In this document: in pieces, positions 1 to 7,266 of the stretch
Numbering within the stretch: position 1 is the first letter of the stretch
Layout of the letters: every line of letters begins with the position of its first letter
Program-made: the position numbers and the translations under genes
Source of the DNA: a virus
IMG/VR virus record: IMGVR_UViG_3300035665_000112
Span: 1-38,004 of that record
DNA length: 38,004 nucleotides
Strand: one strand, 5' to 3'
Notes under the pieces: generated by a model
The model's database searches: none
What the model saw: only the letters and a program-made list of their open reading frames with translations
Told to the model about the DNA's origin: nothing

Positions 1-289
1 GTTTGATGCGGTCAAAACCTTCGCTAATAACGGAAAGACTCGTTGCTCGACTAGGTTTAATACCACGCCTACGCTGCTCTTGACCCAACTGATTCGACGT
101 CAAACCAGCCCAAACACCATGCATCTCCAAGGACTGAAATTCCAAGGCGTAATCAAGACATTCCTTACGAACAGGACAACCCTGACAAATCTTCCTTGCC
201 TGCGAACAATAACTTTTATCGCCATCAAAGGCAGGAAACATAAGATGAGTCAAACCTTTACAAGCGGCTTTACTCATCCATGTTGTCAC
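1..289 (-). CDS. WhiB-family [4Fe-4S] transcriptional regulator (partial, 3' end off the window)
   Basis: Visible are about 96 residues from a GTG start (VTTWMSKAACKG...), running off the left edge. Four cysteines at residues 10, 35, 38 and 44 give the C-x(n)-C-x2-C-x5-C pattern that holds the WhiB iron-sulphur cluster (ICQGCPVRKECL). It is followed by the GVWAG turn at 58-62 and a basic stretch QEQRRRG. WhiB proteins bind region 4 of the housekeeping sigma factor and act at promoters; the family is a marker of Actinobacteria and their phages. The GTG lies 9 nt after a good -10, so the mRNA is probably leaderless or nearly so. It is transcribed away from the rest of the window, divergently from the genes starting at 1163. 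Identification is firm; the target promoters are unknown. Confidence 0.92.
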   Translation of the reverse strand, partial: MTTWMSKAACKGLTHLMFPAFDGDKSYCSQARKICQGCPVRKECLDYALEFQSLEMHGVWAGLTSNQLGQEQRRRGIKPSRATSLSVISEGFDRIK

Positions 290-298
290 CTACCAACG

Positions 299-327
299 AT
301 AACACATTGAAAAAATGTACAGTGCAA
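299..327 (-). promoter_or_regulatory. Promoter of the WhiB gene
   Basis: On the minus strand TTGCAC (327-322) and TGTTAT (304-299) are separated by exactly 17 nt. The -10 ends 9 nt before the GTG start, which implies a leader of only a few nucleotides. Leaderless genes with a -10 just before the start codon are common in Actinobacteria. Confidence 0.55.
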
Positions 328-401
328 GAAATATACAGAGTCATATATCAAGTTGAAAAATATGAATCAGATGTCCCAAGGTAGTTTTATATACAAACAC
401 A

Positions 402-429
402 CCCCCGTACCCCCCCTACCCCTACCCCC
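402..429 (-). other. Potential G-quadruplex (G-rich on minus strand)
   Basis: Four C-runs of 5, 7, 4 and 5 bases on the plus strand (402-406, 410-416, 419-422, 425-429) are separated by 3, 2 and 2 nt. On the minus strand this is a canonical four-tract G-quadruplex motif with very short loops. It lies about 110-140 nt upstream of the WhiB start, on the WhiB coding strand. Confidence 0.6.
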
Positions 430-436
430 TAGCGGT

Positions 437-500
437 ATCGGGTATAGGTATGGCTATGTCCATGTGTGTATGCATATGTGTATGGCTATGTGTATACATC
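437..500. repeat. Imperfect TG/TA-rich alternating purine-pyrimidine tract
   Basis: Repeated units such as TATGGCTATG and GTGTATGCATATGTGTATG. A similar tract occurs at 36789-36830 beside the right-hand G-quadruplex motif. Low-complexity sequence of this kind may be DNA-flexible or Z-prone; no coding role is seen. Confidence 0.5.
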
Positions 501-893
501 CCTCTACAAATAACCACTCTTCGTCCAACAACGGCCACTATAGGTGATGCCACGACTACATACACCGTGGTATGCTGGAACTGTACGGTAAAGGCAAGTA
601 ACCACTCACTTGGTGAACGTCACGCTCAAGCGAAGCCGTATGGTGCGTACTTGTACTGCGCATCCGAGGTAGAGCCTCCTGGCGGTTGTACGCCATGGTC
701 GTCAGGATGGCTCCCTCACCTCCTACTGTCGTAGCTACTTATTTATTGTTTGCTTCTTGTATTAGTTGCGGCTCGATATCAGCTACATCGTTGTCACACG
801 TTGCGTAAATGCCTACTCACGCTAGGCGGCCGACCACTGTGCGTGAACATATAAACACAGAAAGTAAGCAAAGACGACTAAACAAGTCAACAA

Positions 894-915
894 TAGGCTG
901 GAATAGTTATGCCTA
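894..915 (+). promoter_or_regulatory. Hairpin with conserved TAGTTAT loop (left copy)
   Basis: Stem TAGGC/GCCTA (894-898 with 911-915) with a 12-nt loop containing TAGTTAT, followed by a T-rich tract. A second copy at 37087-37107 has the same loop core but a different, still paired, stem (AGGGC/GCCCT). Two compensatory changes suggest that the folded RNA or cruciform is what is conserved. It lies about 250 nt upstream of the gene at 1163. It could be a terminator, an attenuator or a protein-binding hairpin. Confidence 0.5.
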
Positions 916-1162
916 CTTTTCTTCGTTTTATCGTTTTCCATCTTTTGTTCTTTTTGATTGTTGACTATTTCTATCAACTTTGTAGTGTTTGTGGTATTTC
1001 TTTTGTTTCCTGCTCTGGTTGACAGCAATGGCCGTTATCCGTTTGTCTGTTTTTGTCCTTCTTTTGTATTCACAATTTTGTTGTACGCCATGTTTGTTTT
1101 ATGCTATGTAACTAGGTATATTGAGTATGTCGGATTAACTTACCCCCGACAAGGAGCAAGAC

Positions 1163-1756
1163 ATGGCGACGATAAATAAGGACACCTGGATTGATGATGT
1201 GGAGATTCCATTAATTTATTTCAATACTGATATACATAACCATGATGAACGAATAGAAACAAACACAGAGTTCGTGAACGCCGTAATGAACGGAGACTTT
1301 ACAGGCATTCGTTTAGAAACAGCAGGGTTAACCGAACAAGAACTGTATGCACTGGACATATTAAAGATATTGGTACGATGCGTGCCTGCCGAACGAATTG
1401 CAGTGTTTATGCATAGTTGGGAGTTTGGTCATCACTGTGGTTGCGAGTTGGACAAAGTTTGTTTAGTTCATTTTTGCCGTGAACTAGCAGCATGGATTTT
1501 TGACATTTCAGACCACGATGACTCATTGAGTGAAGACAATATGCATGCCCGCATGAAGAATTGGCGCTCAGATATGACCAATGACGAGTATAAAGCCGTT
1601 AAAGCGTATTTGTTGCATATTGCTACTGATTCGGATGATGCAAGATGGGCTGAATGCTGGAAGTTGTTGTTCTCGTCGAGAGCCTCAAAGCCTCTAATGT
1701 TTAGTTATGCATCAAATTCTTGGGTTGTAGATGAAGAAGGCATGCCAACTGATTAG
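1163..1756 (+). CDS. Hypothetical protein, founder of a local paralogous pair
   Basis: 197 residues, acidic, cytoplasmic-looking (no signal peptide or membrane segment), with HHCGCELDKVC in the middle and a Trp-rich C-terminal half. No known domain is recognised. The ATG start follows AAGGAGCAAGAC, a strong ribosome site. Residues 15-106 are almost identical to the partial gene at 37722 (277 bp with 8 mismatches), but this copy carries 12 extra N-terminal residues. The stop codon is the first base triplet of a 17-bp sequence that also follows the gene at 37381. It is the first gene of the rightward operon. Confidence 0.75.
   Translation: MATINKDTWIDDVEIPLIYFNTDIHNHDERIETNTEFVNAVMNGDFTGIRLETAGLTEQELYALDILKILVRCVPAERIAVFMHSWEFGHHCGCELDKVCLVHFCRELAAWIFDISDHDDSLSEDNMHARMKNWRSDMTNDEYKAVKAYLLHIATDSDDARWAECWKLLFSSRASKPLMFSYASNSWVVDEEGMPTD
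1205..1481 (+). repeat. Long direct repeat, left copy
   Basis: 277 bp matching 37728-38004 with 8 mismatches, all in the first half; the last ~140 bp are identical. The match runs up to the right edge of the window, so its true length is unknown. It lies within paralogous coding sequence in the same frame. Confidence 0.9.
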
Positions 1757-1770
1757 TTCCACCACACCAA
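1754..1770 (+). repeat. 17-bp direct repeat following the gene at 1163
   Basis: TAGTTCCACCACACCAA here is identical to 37673-37689, just after the gene at 37381. Both are directly downstream of a stop codon (here the stop is part of it). It may be a recombination footprint of the gene duplication or a binding site. Confidence 0.7.
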
Positions 1771-1794
1771 GTAATTCCTTGGTATTCTTTCGTG

Positions 1795-2145
1795 ATGTCC
1801 AAATTGACCAAAGCAGATGTCATTGAGATGCTCGAATGCTACGAGTTTTATCAAGACACTCATTGTCCTATGACTCATGCTGACATTGCGTTCGTGTTTC
1901 AGGTTTCTCTCGGAACAGTGAAGAAGGTCTTTGCGGGCACTCATCCTTTGTGTGATGGCTATGAAAAGCCTGCTGGTCCGAAGAGGGCTGGCCGTAAGAA
2001 AGGCACTGTTTCCACCCATTGTAAGCGTGGTCATCCACTTGAGGGTGATAATGTATATTCGTACGTAGATAACAACGGCAATCTTTCGCGGCGCTGTCGT
2101 CTATGTCAAAAGGCACGAACCCAGGAGTGGAAGGCACGGCAATGA
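1795..2145 (+). CDS. Small HTH plus zinc-knuckle DNA-binding protein
   Basis: 116 residues from ATG; a GTG directly upstream would add one residue. Residues 27-47 (MTHADIAFVFQVSLGTVKKV) read as a helix-turn-helix like those found in front of phage HNH homing enzymes. After a basic Gly/Lys/Arg linker (60-70) comes a zinc-like knuckle: C76-x3-H80 and C101-x2-C104. The catalytic His-Asn-His core is absent, so this is probably a regulator or an endonuclease remnant. The zinc tail resembles that of the HNH protein at 35208. The stop overlaps the next start (ATGA), implying coupled translation. Confidence 0.7.
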   Translation: MSKLTKADVIEMLECYEFYQDTHCPMTHADIAFVFQVSLGTVKKVFAGTHPLCDGYEKPAGPKRAGRKKGTVSTHCKRGHPLEGDNVYSYVDNNGNLSRRCRLCQKARTQEWKARQ

Positions 2146-2786
2146 ACTACCTGAATATCAATATACCTACGTTCGTAGCCTATTTGGACACTGGTTTTTT
2201 CTATAACCAAGACCCTCATCCTGACAATCCTGTTGTCGTGGTAGAAGTCTTTATGTTTACCTCTATTCCTCAGCGTTGTGCTTTGTTCTCGGTGATGACT
2301 GAATATGGGTCTCAGCATGCTCGTGTGCCCATTCATTATCTTCGCGGCGTTGAGAAGGCTAGTCACTTCCCTCTTGATTGGCTTCAATTGTGGGATTCCA
2401 TGTCGTACTATGCCAGCGCAGGAATCGTGGACTATTTAAAGAATCGCGGCGCGCACATCATGCTCAAGGACCGTACTCTGCACAAAGCTAAGTACATGTT
2501 CACCATTGATTGGTGTCTTGGTCCTCAATATCATGCAGGTTATGGGGAAATGGCTGCCGGACACAAATGTGGGCATGTCTTTGAAGGTGAAGGCGGTCAG
2601 TACTTCATGCAACCCAACAATCGTGTGATGTGGATGGATGGCGGCGCTTTCATCTCTCGTGAGCTTGTAAAGCCGGATTGGCAAGTGTTTGGTAAAGAGT
2701 TCTCATGCGAGCACACAGGTTCTCGCTGGGTCAGTGAAAGTTCAGAAGAGCTGTATTTCTATGAGTTTGTGGAGAAGGAACAATGA
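2142..2786 (+). CDS. Hypothetical protein in the glycosyltransferase operon
   Basis: 214 residues from the ATG that overlaps the previous stop (ATGA); an upstream in-frame start at 2103 is less likely. It is rich in aromatic residues, His and Cys, with no signal peptide or membrane helix. The C-terminus (EELYFYEFVEKEQ) runs into the glycosyltransferase start with a 4-nt ATGA overlap, so the two are probably co-translated. No family is recognised. Position suggests a partner of the sugar-transfer enzymes, but this is inference only. Confidence 0.75.
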   Translation: MNYLNINIPTFVAYLDTGFFYNQDPHPDNPVVVVEVFMFTSIPQRCALFSVMTEYGSQHARVPIHYLRGVEKASHFPLDWLQLWDSMSYYASAGIVDYLKNRGAHIMLKDRTLHKAKYMFTIDWCLGPQYHAGYGEMAAGHKCGHVFEGEGGQYFMQPNNRVMWMDGGAFISRELVKPDWQVFGKEFSCEHTGSRWVSESSEELYFYEFVEKEQ

Positions 2787-4498
2787 AGGTTGCAGTTGTC
2801 TCAATAATGAAGAACGAGTCCAAGCACATTGCTCGTTGGGCTGATTCCGCTAAAGATGCTGATTATCGTGTGCTACTTGATACAGGTTCTGATGACGGCT
2901 CAGTCGAGTTGGCCAAAGAGTGTGGTGTGACTGTTCATGAGGCTTCTATTGTTCCTTGGCACTTTGGTAATGCGCGCAATCACCTACTTGACTTACTGCC
3001 TGATGACATTGACTGGATTATCAACCTTGACTTGGATGAAGTCTTTGTTGAGGGTTGGCGCGCTCATCTCGAAGCTGTGCCCAACGATGGCTCTGTTAAC
3101 CGTCCTCGTTACCTGTACACATGGAACTGGGAAGCAGATGGCAAGCCTGGGTTGCAGTACCAAGGTGACAAGATTACGCGGCGTTTCTCTCACAGGTGGA
3201 TGAACGCAGTCCATGAGGTGAATGTAACTCAGCCTGGATACCTAGAGCTACAAGGTTTCTGCGGGCTACAGATTCATCATCATGCTGACAATACGAAGTC
3301 TCGTGGTTCTTATTTGCCTCTTTTGTTGCTTGATGTTGAAGAGAACCCGGATAATGACCGCAATGTTTATTATTGTGCCCGTGAGCTGATGTTCTATGGG
3401 CGTGTAGAAGAGTCCGTGGAGATGTTCAAGCGTCATTTGGTGATGCCTTCATCTGTCTGGCCACCTGAACGAGCATTCTCAATGCGATATATCGCTAAAC
3501 AGGTACCTGCAGAGCGTGAGAAATGGCTTCTTCGTGGATGTGGTGAATATCCATGGGGTCGAGAGCTATGGGTTGACCTTGCACAGCATTACTACAACAT
3601 TGGGTATTGGGAAGGTTGTTATTACGCCGCGCATCGTGCATTGTCATTGACAGACCGTGGAACTTTGTATCTAACAGAGGCTGCGATGTGGGGTTGGTTG
3701 CCTCATGACCTCATGGCTATTGCGGCGCATCGTACAGGCCGGCACCAGATTGCCCTAGAACACGGCTATAAGGCTCTAGGACACGCGCCAGATGATAAAC
3801 GACTGAAGGACAACATCTTTTTTTATAAGAACGCTGTGAGCATGGCTGATGTGGTCATTCCAACGAAGGACAACACCGCAGGTTTGTATCGTGTTGTTGC
3901 GCAGCTGCTCGATGAGGCAAAAGTTGACAATATTTTCGTTATTTGTGATGGCCAGGAATCTTTTGACCGGCTCGATGCTTTAAACGATAAAAAAGTCAAA
4001 AAAGTGATGACTTCTGGTGAGTTCAACATCCACAAAGCATGGAACTTTGGGTTTAATTTATCCAAAACTGGTAATCATGTGTTGTTCTTGAATGACGATG
4101 TGTATCTGAACGAGAACTGTGTGACCAACTTGGTGGCTGAACTGGACCGAGACGACTCAATTGGTTTGATTTGCCCGCAGTACTCACCTCTTGCACAAGA
4201 CAGAGTGGTCACAGATACCTGTCGTGGTCGCTATGACGGAACTGGTGGAATGGCAGGCTTTGCCATGATGCTGGCGTCTGACCTAACTGGCTACCGATTC
4301 CCAGAACAACTCAAGCTTTGGTACGGCGATGACCATCTGGTTGACCATGTAACTGAGGCTGGCCGCAAGTGTCTGATTACATCCAAGGCTCGTTGTGTCC
4401 ATGAGCATTCAGTGACAATCAATAAAGTTGCGCCGGATGTGCTAGCAGGTGTAGTAAGCTTGGACAGAGAGTTATACGAAGGAGCACGACATGCATAA
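2783..4498 (+). CDS. Two-domain GT-A family 2 glycosyltransferase with helical linker
   Basis: 571 residues. Domain 1 (about 1-120) has the family-2 signature: KNES near 10-13, DTGSDDGS at 33-40 and the metal/nucleotide-sugar DxD motif in NLDLDE at 81-86. Residues about 190-350 look helical and TPR-like (alternating CARELMFYGRVEESVEMF-type segments). A second GT-A domain begins near 354 (MADVVIPTKDN) with NDDV at 437-440, YGDD at 514-517 and HEH at 540-542. Both should transfer sugar from an activated donor in the cytoplasm. The acceptor is unknown: host surface polymer, phage DNA or a virion protein are all possible. It overlaps the methyltransferase by 8 nt. Confidence 0.88.
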   Translation: MKVAVVSIMKNESKHIARWADSAKDADYRVLLDTGSDDGSVELAKECGVTVHEASIVPWHFGNARNHLLDLLPDDIDWIINLDLDEVFVEGWRAHLEAVPNDGSVNRPRYLYTWNWEADGKPGLQYQGDKITRRFSHRWMNAVHEVNVTQPGYLELQGFCGLQIHHHADNTKSRGSYLPLLLLDVEENPDNDRNVYYCARELMFYGRVEESVEMFKRHLVMPSSVWPPERAFSMRYIAKQVPAEREKWLLRGCGEYPWGRELWVDLAQHYYNIGYWEGCYYAAHRALSLTDRGTLYLTEAAMWGWLPHDLMAIAAHRTGRHQIALEHGYKALGHAPDDKRLKDNIFFYKNAVSMADVVIPTKDNTAGLYRVVAQLLDEAKVDNIFVICDGQESFDRLDALNDKKVKKVMTSGEFNIHKAWNFGFNLSKTGNHVLFLNDDVYLNENCVTNLVAELDRDDSIGLICPQYSPLAQDRVVTDTCRGRYDGTGGMAGFAMMLASDLTGYRFPEQLKLWYGDDHLVDHVTEAGRKCLITSKARCVHEHSVTINKVAPDVLAGVVSLDRELYEGARHA

Positions 4499-5003
4499 GG
4501 CAGCACTGGATTACACGTTTAACGAGTTCATGACTTGGCGTAACCGTGAGTTCTATGACTACAAGAAGTTCAACATCCTTGAGATTGGTTCATTGAACAT
4601 CAATGGCGGTATTCGTGAGCTATTAGAGCCACACGCCGAGATGTATCTGGGCATTGACATGCAAGAAGGACCAGGCGTTGACCTAGTCGTTGATGCTGTT
4701 GATTACTGGAAATACGATGCATTTGATGTTGTTGTGTGCAATGAAGTCTTTGAGCACACACCTGATTACTCACAAATCATCTTCAACGCCATGACATCAT
4801 TGCGTGAGGGTGGAATCTTTATTGCCACCATGGCGGGTGAAGGTCGCGCACCTCACTCAGCCATTGACGAGAACCCTATTCGCCCGTGGGAGCATTACCG
4901 GAACATCGGTGAATGGGAGCTGAATCAAATCATGGAGGGCTACTTTGAGCACTCTGCTGTAGACAAGCTCGGCAACGACTTGCGATGCTGGGGTACGAAA
5001 TGA
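4491..5003 (+). CDS. Class I SAM-dependent methyltransferase
   Basis: 170 residues. Motif I LEIGSLNINGG (30-40) binds S-adenosylmethionine, acidic D56 follows at the end of the second strand (YLGIDM), and NEVFEH at 84-89 is the usual post-motif III segment. It resembles small-molecule or sugar methyltransferases of the Methyltransf_11/23 kind more than DNA methylases, since no DPPY/NPPY motif is seen. The start has a strong ribosome site (AAGGAGCACGAC) inside the 3' end of the glycosyltransferase gene. It may methylate the product of that enzyme; this is inference. Confidence 0.85.
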   Translation: MHKAALDYTFNEFMTWRNREFYDYKKFNILEIGSLNINGGIRELLEPHAEMYLGIDMQEGPGVDLVVDAVDYWKYDAFDVVVCNEVFEHTPDYSQIIFNAMTSLREGGIFIATMAGEGRAPHSAIDENPIRPWEHYRNIGEWELNQIMEGYFEHSAVDKLGNDLRCWGTK

Positions 5004-5386
5004 ATCGGCCTACTAATAAGGAGATGCGTAAAGCCGGATTGTTCATCAGCAAAGATGAGTTTTTGGATAAACTAGGCTATACAGAACTATACGAACAACA
5101 CAGAAAACAGGTAGAAACCATGGAAAAGAACAAGAAGATTGCACATTTAGACACAGGAATGAAAGGTGCCGCCGTTGGTCTTTTGACTTACGTGGGCGTT
5201 CAGCAGGGCTGGTCAGCAGAACTTATTGCTGCATTAGTTCCTGTTGCTTCTGTTGTCTTGTCATTTGTATCTAGCAAGATTGGCGACAAGAACACAACTC
5301 TTTTGTTGAAGCTTGCAGTACAGGCAGTTGAAGCTGCACCAGTCAAGAAGGCAGCAAAGAAAGCTCCAGCAAAGAAAGCTAAGTAA
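5000..5386 (+). CDS. Small membrane protein with lysine/alanine tail
   Basis: 128 residues from the ATG that overlaps the previous stop (ATGA). The N-terminal half is charged and helical (about 1-45). A hydrophobic region of about 35 residues follows (GAAVGLLTYVGV... ALVPVASVVLSFVSS), enough for one or two membrane passes. The C-terminus is a histone-like Ala/Lys/Pro repeat (KKAAKKAPAKKAK). A holin role is possible but there is a better holin candidate at 7684. The next gene starts in a TAATG overlap. Confidence 0.7.
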   Translation: MNRPTNKEMRKAGLFISKDEFLDKLGYTELYEQHRKQVETMEKNKKIAHLDTGMKGAAVGLLTYVGVQQGWSAELIAALVPVASVVLSFVSSKIGDKNTTLLLKLAVQAVEAAPVKKAAKKAPAKKAK

Positions 5387-5928
5387 TGGCTAACGAAGTT
5401 TCACGCTCAATAGAAATCCAAGCATGCGCAAAGATTGCTGCTGAGCTAACGGTATCTACTAAGCCCGAGACAATTGACGATGCACTGAAAGGCTTCGGGG
5501 AAGCTTTCTCTGGTGTGCTCGACGTTGTTCTCGGGAGACTCTATGGACAAACGGTGCCTGAAGGGTCACCGTGGGATGATGCGCCTTTGACCGGAGGGCG
5601 CAACATCCCTGTCCGTAAGTCACAAGATGAAATCAAATCTGAACTTGATTTAGCTAGAACAAGCACTGCAGTGTCAGCAGGTATGAAAGCATCAGCGACA
5701 CCTATGAAGAAGATGAAGGATGTGCAGATTGCTGGCCAGACTCATGGCCCAATCCCAGCATGGCTTGGTCGCGCTGCAGCTAAGGCCGGAGTAGAGAAGG
5801 TGTTTGACAACCGTGATAGTGCAACTCCTGAGAATCGTCGTCCGCATTTTGTTAGTGCCGATGGCAACAAGACTCCGTTCTGGCCACCGAAAGACCTGAG
5901 CGCACAGGACATTGGTCTTAAGTTCTAA
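5386..5928 (+). CDS. Hypothetical protein with conserved-looking RPHF...FWPP tail
   Basis: 180 residues starting in a TAATG overlap with the previous stop. The N-terminal half looks helical (residues 1-55). The middle (90-125) is Ala/Lys-rich. The C-terminus RRPHFVSADGNKTPFWPP resembles the ends of phage single-strand-DNA-related or zinc-binding proteins, but here without cysteines. No function is assigned. It sits between small membrane proteins and upstream of the RusA gene, so a DNA-metabolism role is conceivable. Confidence 0.7.
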   Translation: MANEVSRSIEIQACAKIAAELTVSTKPETIDDALKGFGEAFSGVLDVVLGRLYGQTVPEGSPWDDAPLTGGRNIPVRKSQDEIKSELDLARTSTAVSAGMKASATPMKKMKDVQIAGQTHGPIPAWLGRAAAKAGVEKVFDNRDSATPENRRPHFVSADGNKTPFWPPKDLSAQDIGLKF

Positions 5929-6092
5929 TGAAGAAGTTCTTTGACTCAACACTTGGACTTGGTTTTACTTTGTCTGGTGCTGTTGTTATGTACTTCACCT
6001 TGTCTGGCTTTACGCAAAAGGTTGCCCTTGTAGCCACTCTTCTAGCTTTGATTGCCCACTATTGGCTTGTGTTCAAAGAACCCAATGAGTGA
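5928..6092 (+). CDS. 54-residue two-helix membrane protein
   Basis: Starts in a TAATG overlap with the preceding gene. The sequence has two hydrophobic stretches, residues 8-27 (LGLGFTLSGAVVMYFTLSG region) and 31-49 (VALVATLLALIAHYWLVF), separated by a short TQK turn, with a KK N-terminus. This is the size and layout of a small hairpin membrane protein. It overlaps the RusA gene by 8 nt. Role unknown; a holin or membrane-anchoring function is possible. Confidence 0.65.
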   Translation: MKKFFDSTLGLGFTLSGAVVMYFTLSGFTQKVALVATLLALIAHYWLVFKEPNE

Positions 6093-6444
6093 AGAATCAC
6101 GTAGCAAGCGTGTAATTACATTCAATATCCCGTTGAAACCAAAGGCTAAGGGCCGTCCTCGTGCTGGTCGTAATGGCATGTACACAGACAAAGCGACCCG
6201 TGAATACGAGGATGCAATCCGTCAGACATACCTTGACCTAGGTCTTCCAAAGCTAGAGGGAAGTCTTCAGGTTGCTTGCACATTCCAAAGCACACACATC
6301 AATGTCACTTTGATAACCGTCAAGGAAGAATCAAAACTTCGTGGAGACCTTGACAACTACGTCAAGAGTCTGCTTGATGGGCTTAACGGTGTTGCATACG
6401 AAGATGACAAACAAGTGGTGAATCTCAAAGCGTTTAAAAGATAG
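6085..6444 (+). CDS. rusA: RusA-type Holliday junction resolvase
   Basis: 119 residues. The N-terminal strand with PLKPKAKGRPR and YTDKATREYE, followed by RGDLDNYVKSLLDGLNG and YEDDKQV, is the RusA signature. Acidic residues D88, D90 and D107/D108 match the metal-binding aspartates that cut four-way junctions. Phages use RusA to resolve branched replication or recombination intermediates before packaging. The start (ATG inside the previous gene's last codons) leaves an 8-nt overlap. Length is typical, and the family identification is strong. Confidence 0.92.
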   Translation: MSEESRSKRVITFNIPLKPKAKGRPRAGRNGMYTDKATREYEDAIRQTYLDLGLPKLEGSLQVACTFQSTHINVTLITVKEESKLRGDLDNYVKSLLDGLNGVAYEDDKQVVNLKAFKR

Positions 6445-6508
6445 TTACACTGCAAAAAATCCTTTGATGGTATTATTTTTATAGCGCCGTTGTCCTGAAG
6501 GAGGTGCT

Positions 6509-6592
6509 ATGAATTCCATTTATAGAGCATTGCAATTTTCTGTTATCTGTTTGGCTATTCTGGTGATTGGCCATGTCTTGGAAATTTTCTAG
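6509..6592 (+). CDS. 27-residue single-span membrane peptide
   Basis: A strong ribosome site (AAGGAGGTGCT) precedes ATG by a normal distance. The product MNSIYRALQF... is almost entirely one hydrophobic helix (SVICLAILVIGHVLEIF). Its 3' end overlaps the start of the sigma-like gene by about 20 nt, so translation of the two may be coupled. It could be a real micro-protein or a leader ORF for the next gene. No homologue is recognised. Confidence 0.5.
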   Translation: MNSIYRALQFSVICLAILVIGHVLEIF

Positions 6593-6962
6593 CTCAATGA
6601 GTTACAGCAAGAGGGAAATCCCTATTGATGTTGACGACCTCATGAACTTGCTATCCAATTACGAACCGGAAAGCGAATACCAAGCACTGATGGAAGCGGC
6701 TCCATTTGAAGAGCCCCGTAAGCACAAATGTTTATTTGGTGAAGTCCAAGACATTGTTCTTGATTGTCTCGAAGTCTTACTGGAACAAGACAGATTTGTA
6801 ATACACGCCATCAACTATGAGCGCATAACATATGAAGAGCTGGGGCAAAGAATGGGCATATCTGCAACACATGCGTGGAGACTAAAGCAGATTGCCTACC
6901 GTCATCTAGAAGAAGTACTTATCATTGATGGGCGGATTAGTAAGATACTCAGGTATGACTGA
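6573..6962 (+). CDS. Sigma-70 region-4-like / HTH regulatory protein
   Basis: 129 residues from ATG (6597 is an alternative start). The C-terminal half, VIHAINYERITYEELGQRMG followed by ISATHAWRLKQIAYRHLEEVL, is a good sigma region 4.2 helix-turn-helix (about residues 86-112), the part that reads the -35 element. Regions 1 and 2 are missing, so it cannot melt DNA alone. It would act as a sigma-like specificity or co-activator subunit. It overlaps the next gene by 8 nt. In view of the non-canonical promoters found here and the WhiB gene (WhiB proteins bind sigma region 4), a role in switching to late transcription is plausible. Confidence 0.75.
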   Translation: MSWKFSSSMSYSKREIPIDVDDLMNLLSNYEPESEYQALMEAAPFEEPRKHKCLFGEVQDIVLDCLEVLLEQDRFVIHAINYERITYEELGQRMGISATHAWRLKQIAYRHLEEVLIIDGRISKILRYD

Positions 6963-7266
6963 TTCGTGGAGTTGGGCAAAAAGAATATTCACCGAGGATG
7001 ACCTTTACGACCTTGCCGACAGAACAGACAGAATCATCTATGACAATGAGAATGGCTTCATAGTCAACATTGCGTTAACCAACGAACAGTGCATGGAGTT
7101 AGTTGAGCACTTCTATCATTCACAGAGCGAAGACCCGGATGAAGATGTTATTGATTCATTTGATTATATTGAAGGCTTTTTAGCAAACTTTATTTATTTC
7201 TTACAAAACTATCTAGACGGGGAACATTCTGGATGGGAGGAACGTCGGTATGGGATTGAGGAATAA
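6955..7266 (+). CDS. Acidic hypothetical protein, last gene of the rightward operon
   Basis: 103 residues from the ATG overlapping the previous stop by 8 nt. It is strongly acidic (Asp/Glu-rich throughout, e.g. SEDPDEDVIDSFDYIEG) with aromatic positions, and is predicted cytoplasmic. Its last 77 nt overlap the 3' end of the lysozyme gene on the opposite strand. No family is recognised. Acidic phage proteins next to regulators can be DNA mimics, but nothing specific supports that here. Confidence 0.7.
   Translation: MTDSWSWAKRIFTEDDLYDLADRTDRIIYDNENGFIVNIALTNEQCMELVEHFYHSQSEDPDEDVIDSFDYIEGFLANFIYFLQNYLDGEHSGWEERRYGIEE

Larger units (their letters stand above)
290..1162. other. Long non-coding leader region between divergent WhiB and rightward genes
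   Basis: About 870 bp without a convincing gene. It holds the WhiB promoter, a run of C-tracts at 402-429, a TG/TA-rich tract at about 437-500, structured-looking GC-richer sequence at about 530-730, and a hairpin with conserved loop at 894-915. From about 915 to 1140 the plus strand is strikingly T/G-rich, with TTGACA at 1019-1024 and a TATGTA-like -10 near 1104-1109 before the gene at 1163. Short ORFs here lack ribosome sites. The same order (G-quadruplex, alternating repeat, hairpin, gene) recurs at 36741-37381. Confidence 0.6.

Noticed and set aside
541-690. Minus-strand ORF of about 46 codons upstream of WhiB
   Set aside because: No good start context and no protein-like pattern; region looks structured rather than coding.
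822-1179. Two hydrophobic ORFs (822-1028 minus, 958-1179 plus) that could be membrane peptides
   Set aside because: No ribosome site, low-complexity T-rich DNA, and the plus-strand one overlaps the well-supported start at 1163.
2103-2141. Upstream start for the gene at 2142
   Set aside because: It would overlap the previous gene by 43 nt, while the ATGA at 2142 gives the overlap used throughout this operon.
5000-5386. Holin annotation for the Lys/Ala-tailed membrane protein
   Set aside because: It is far from the lysis genes and the protein at 7684 fits better in size, topology and position.
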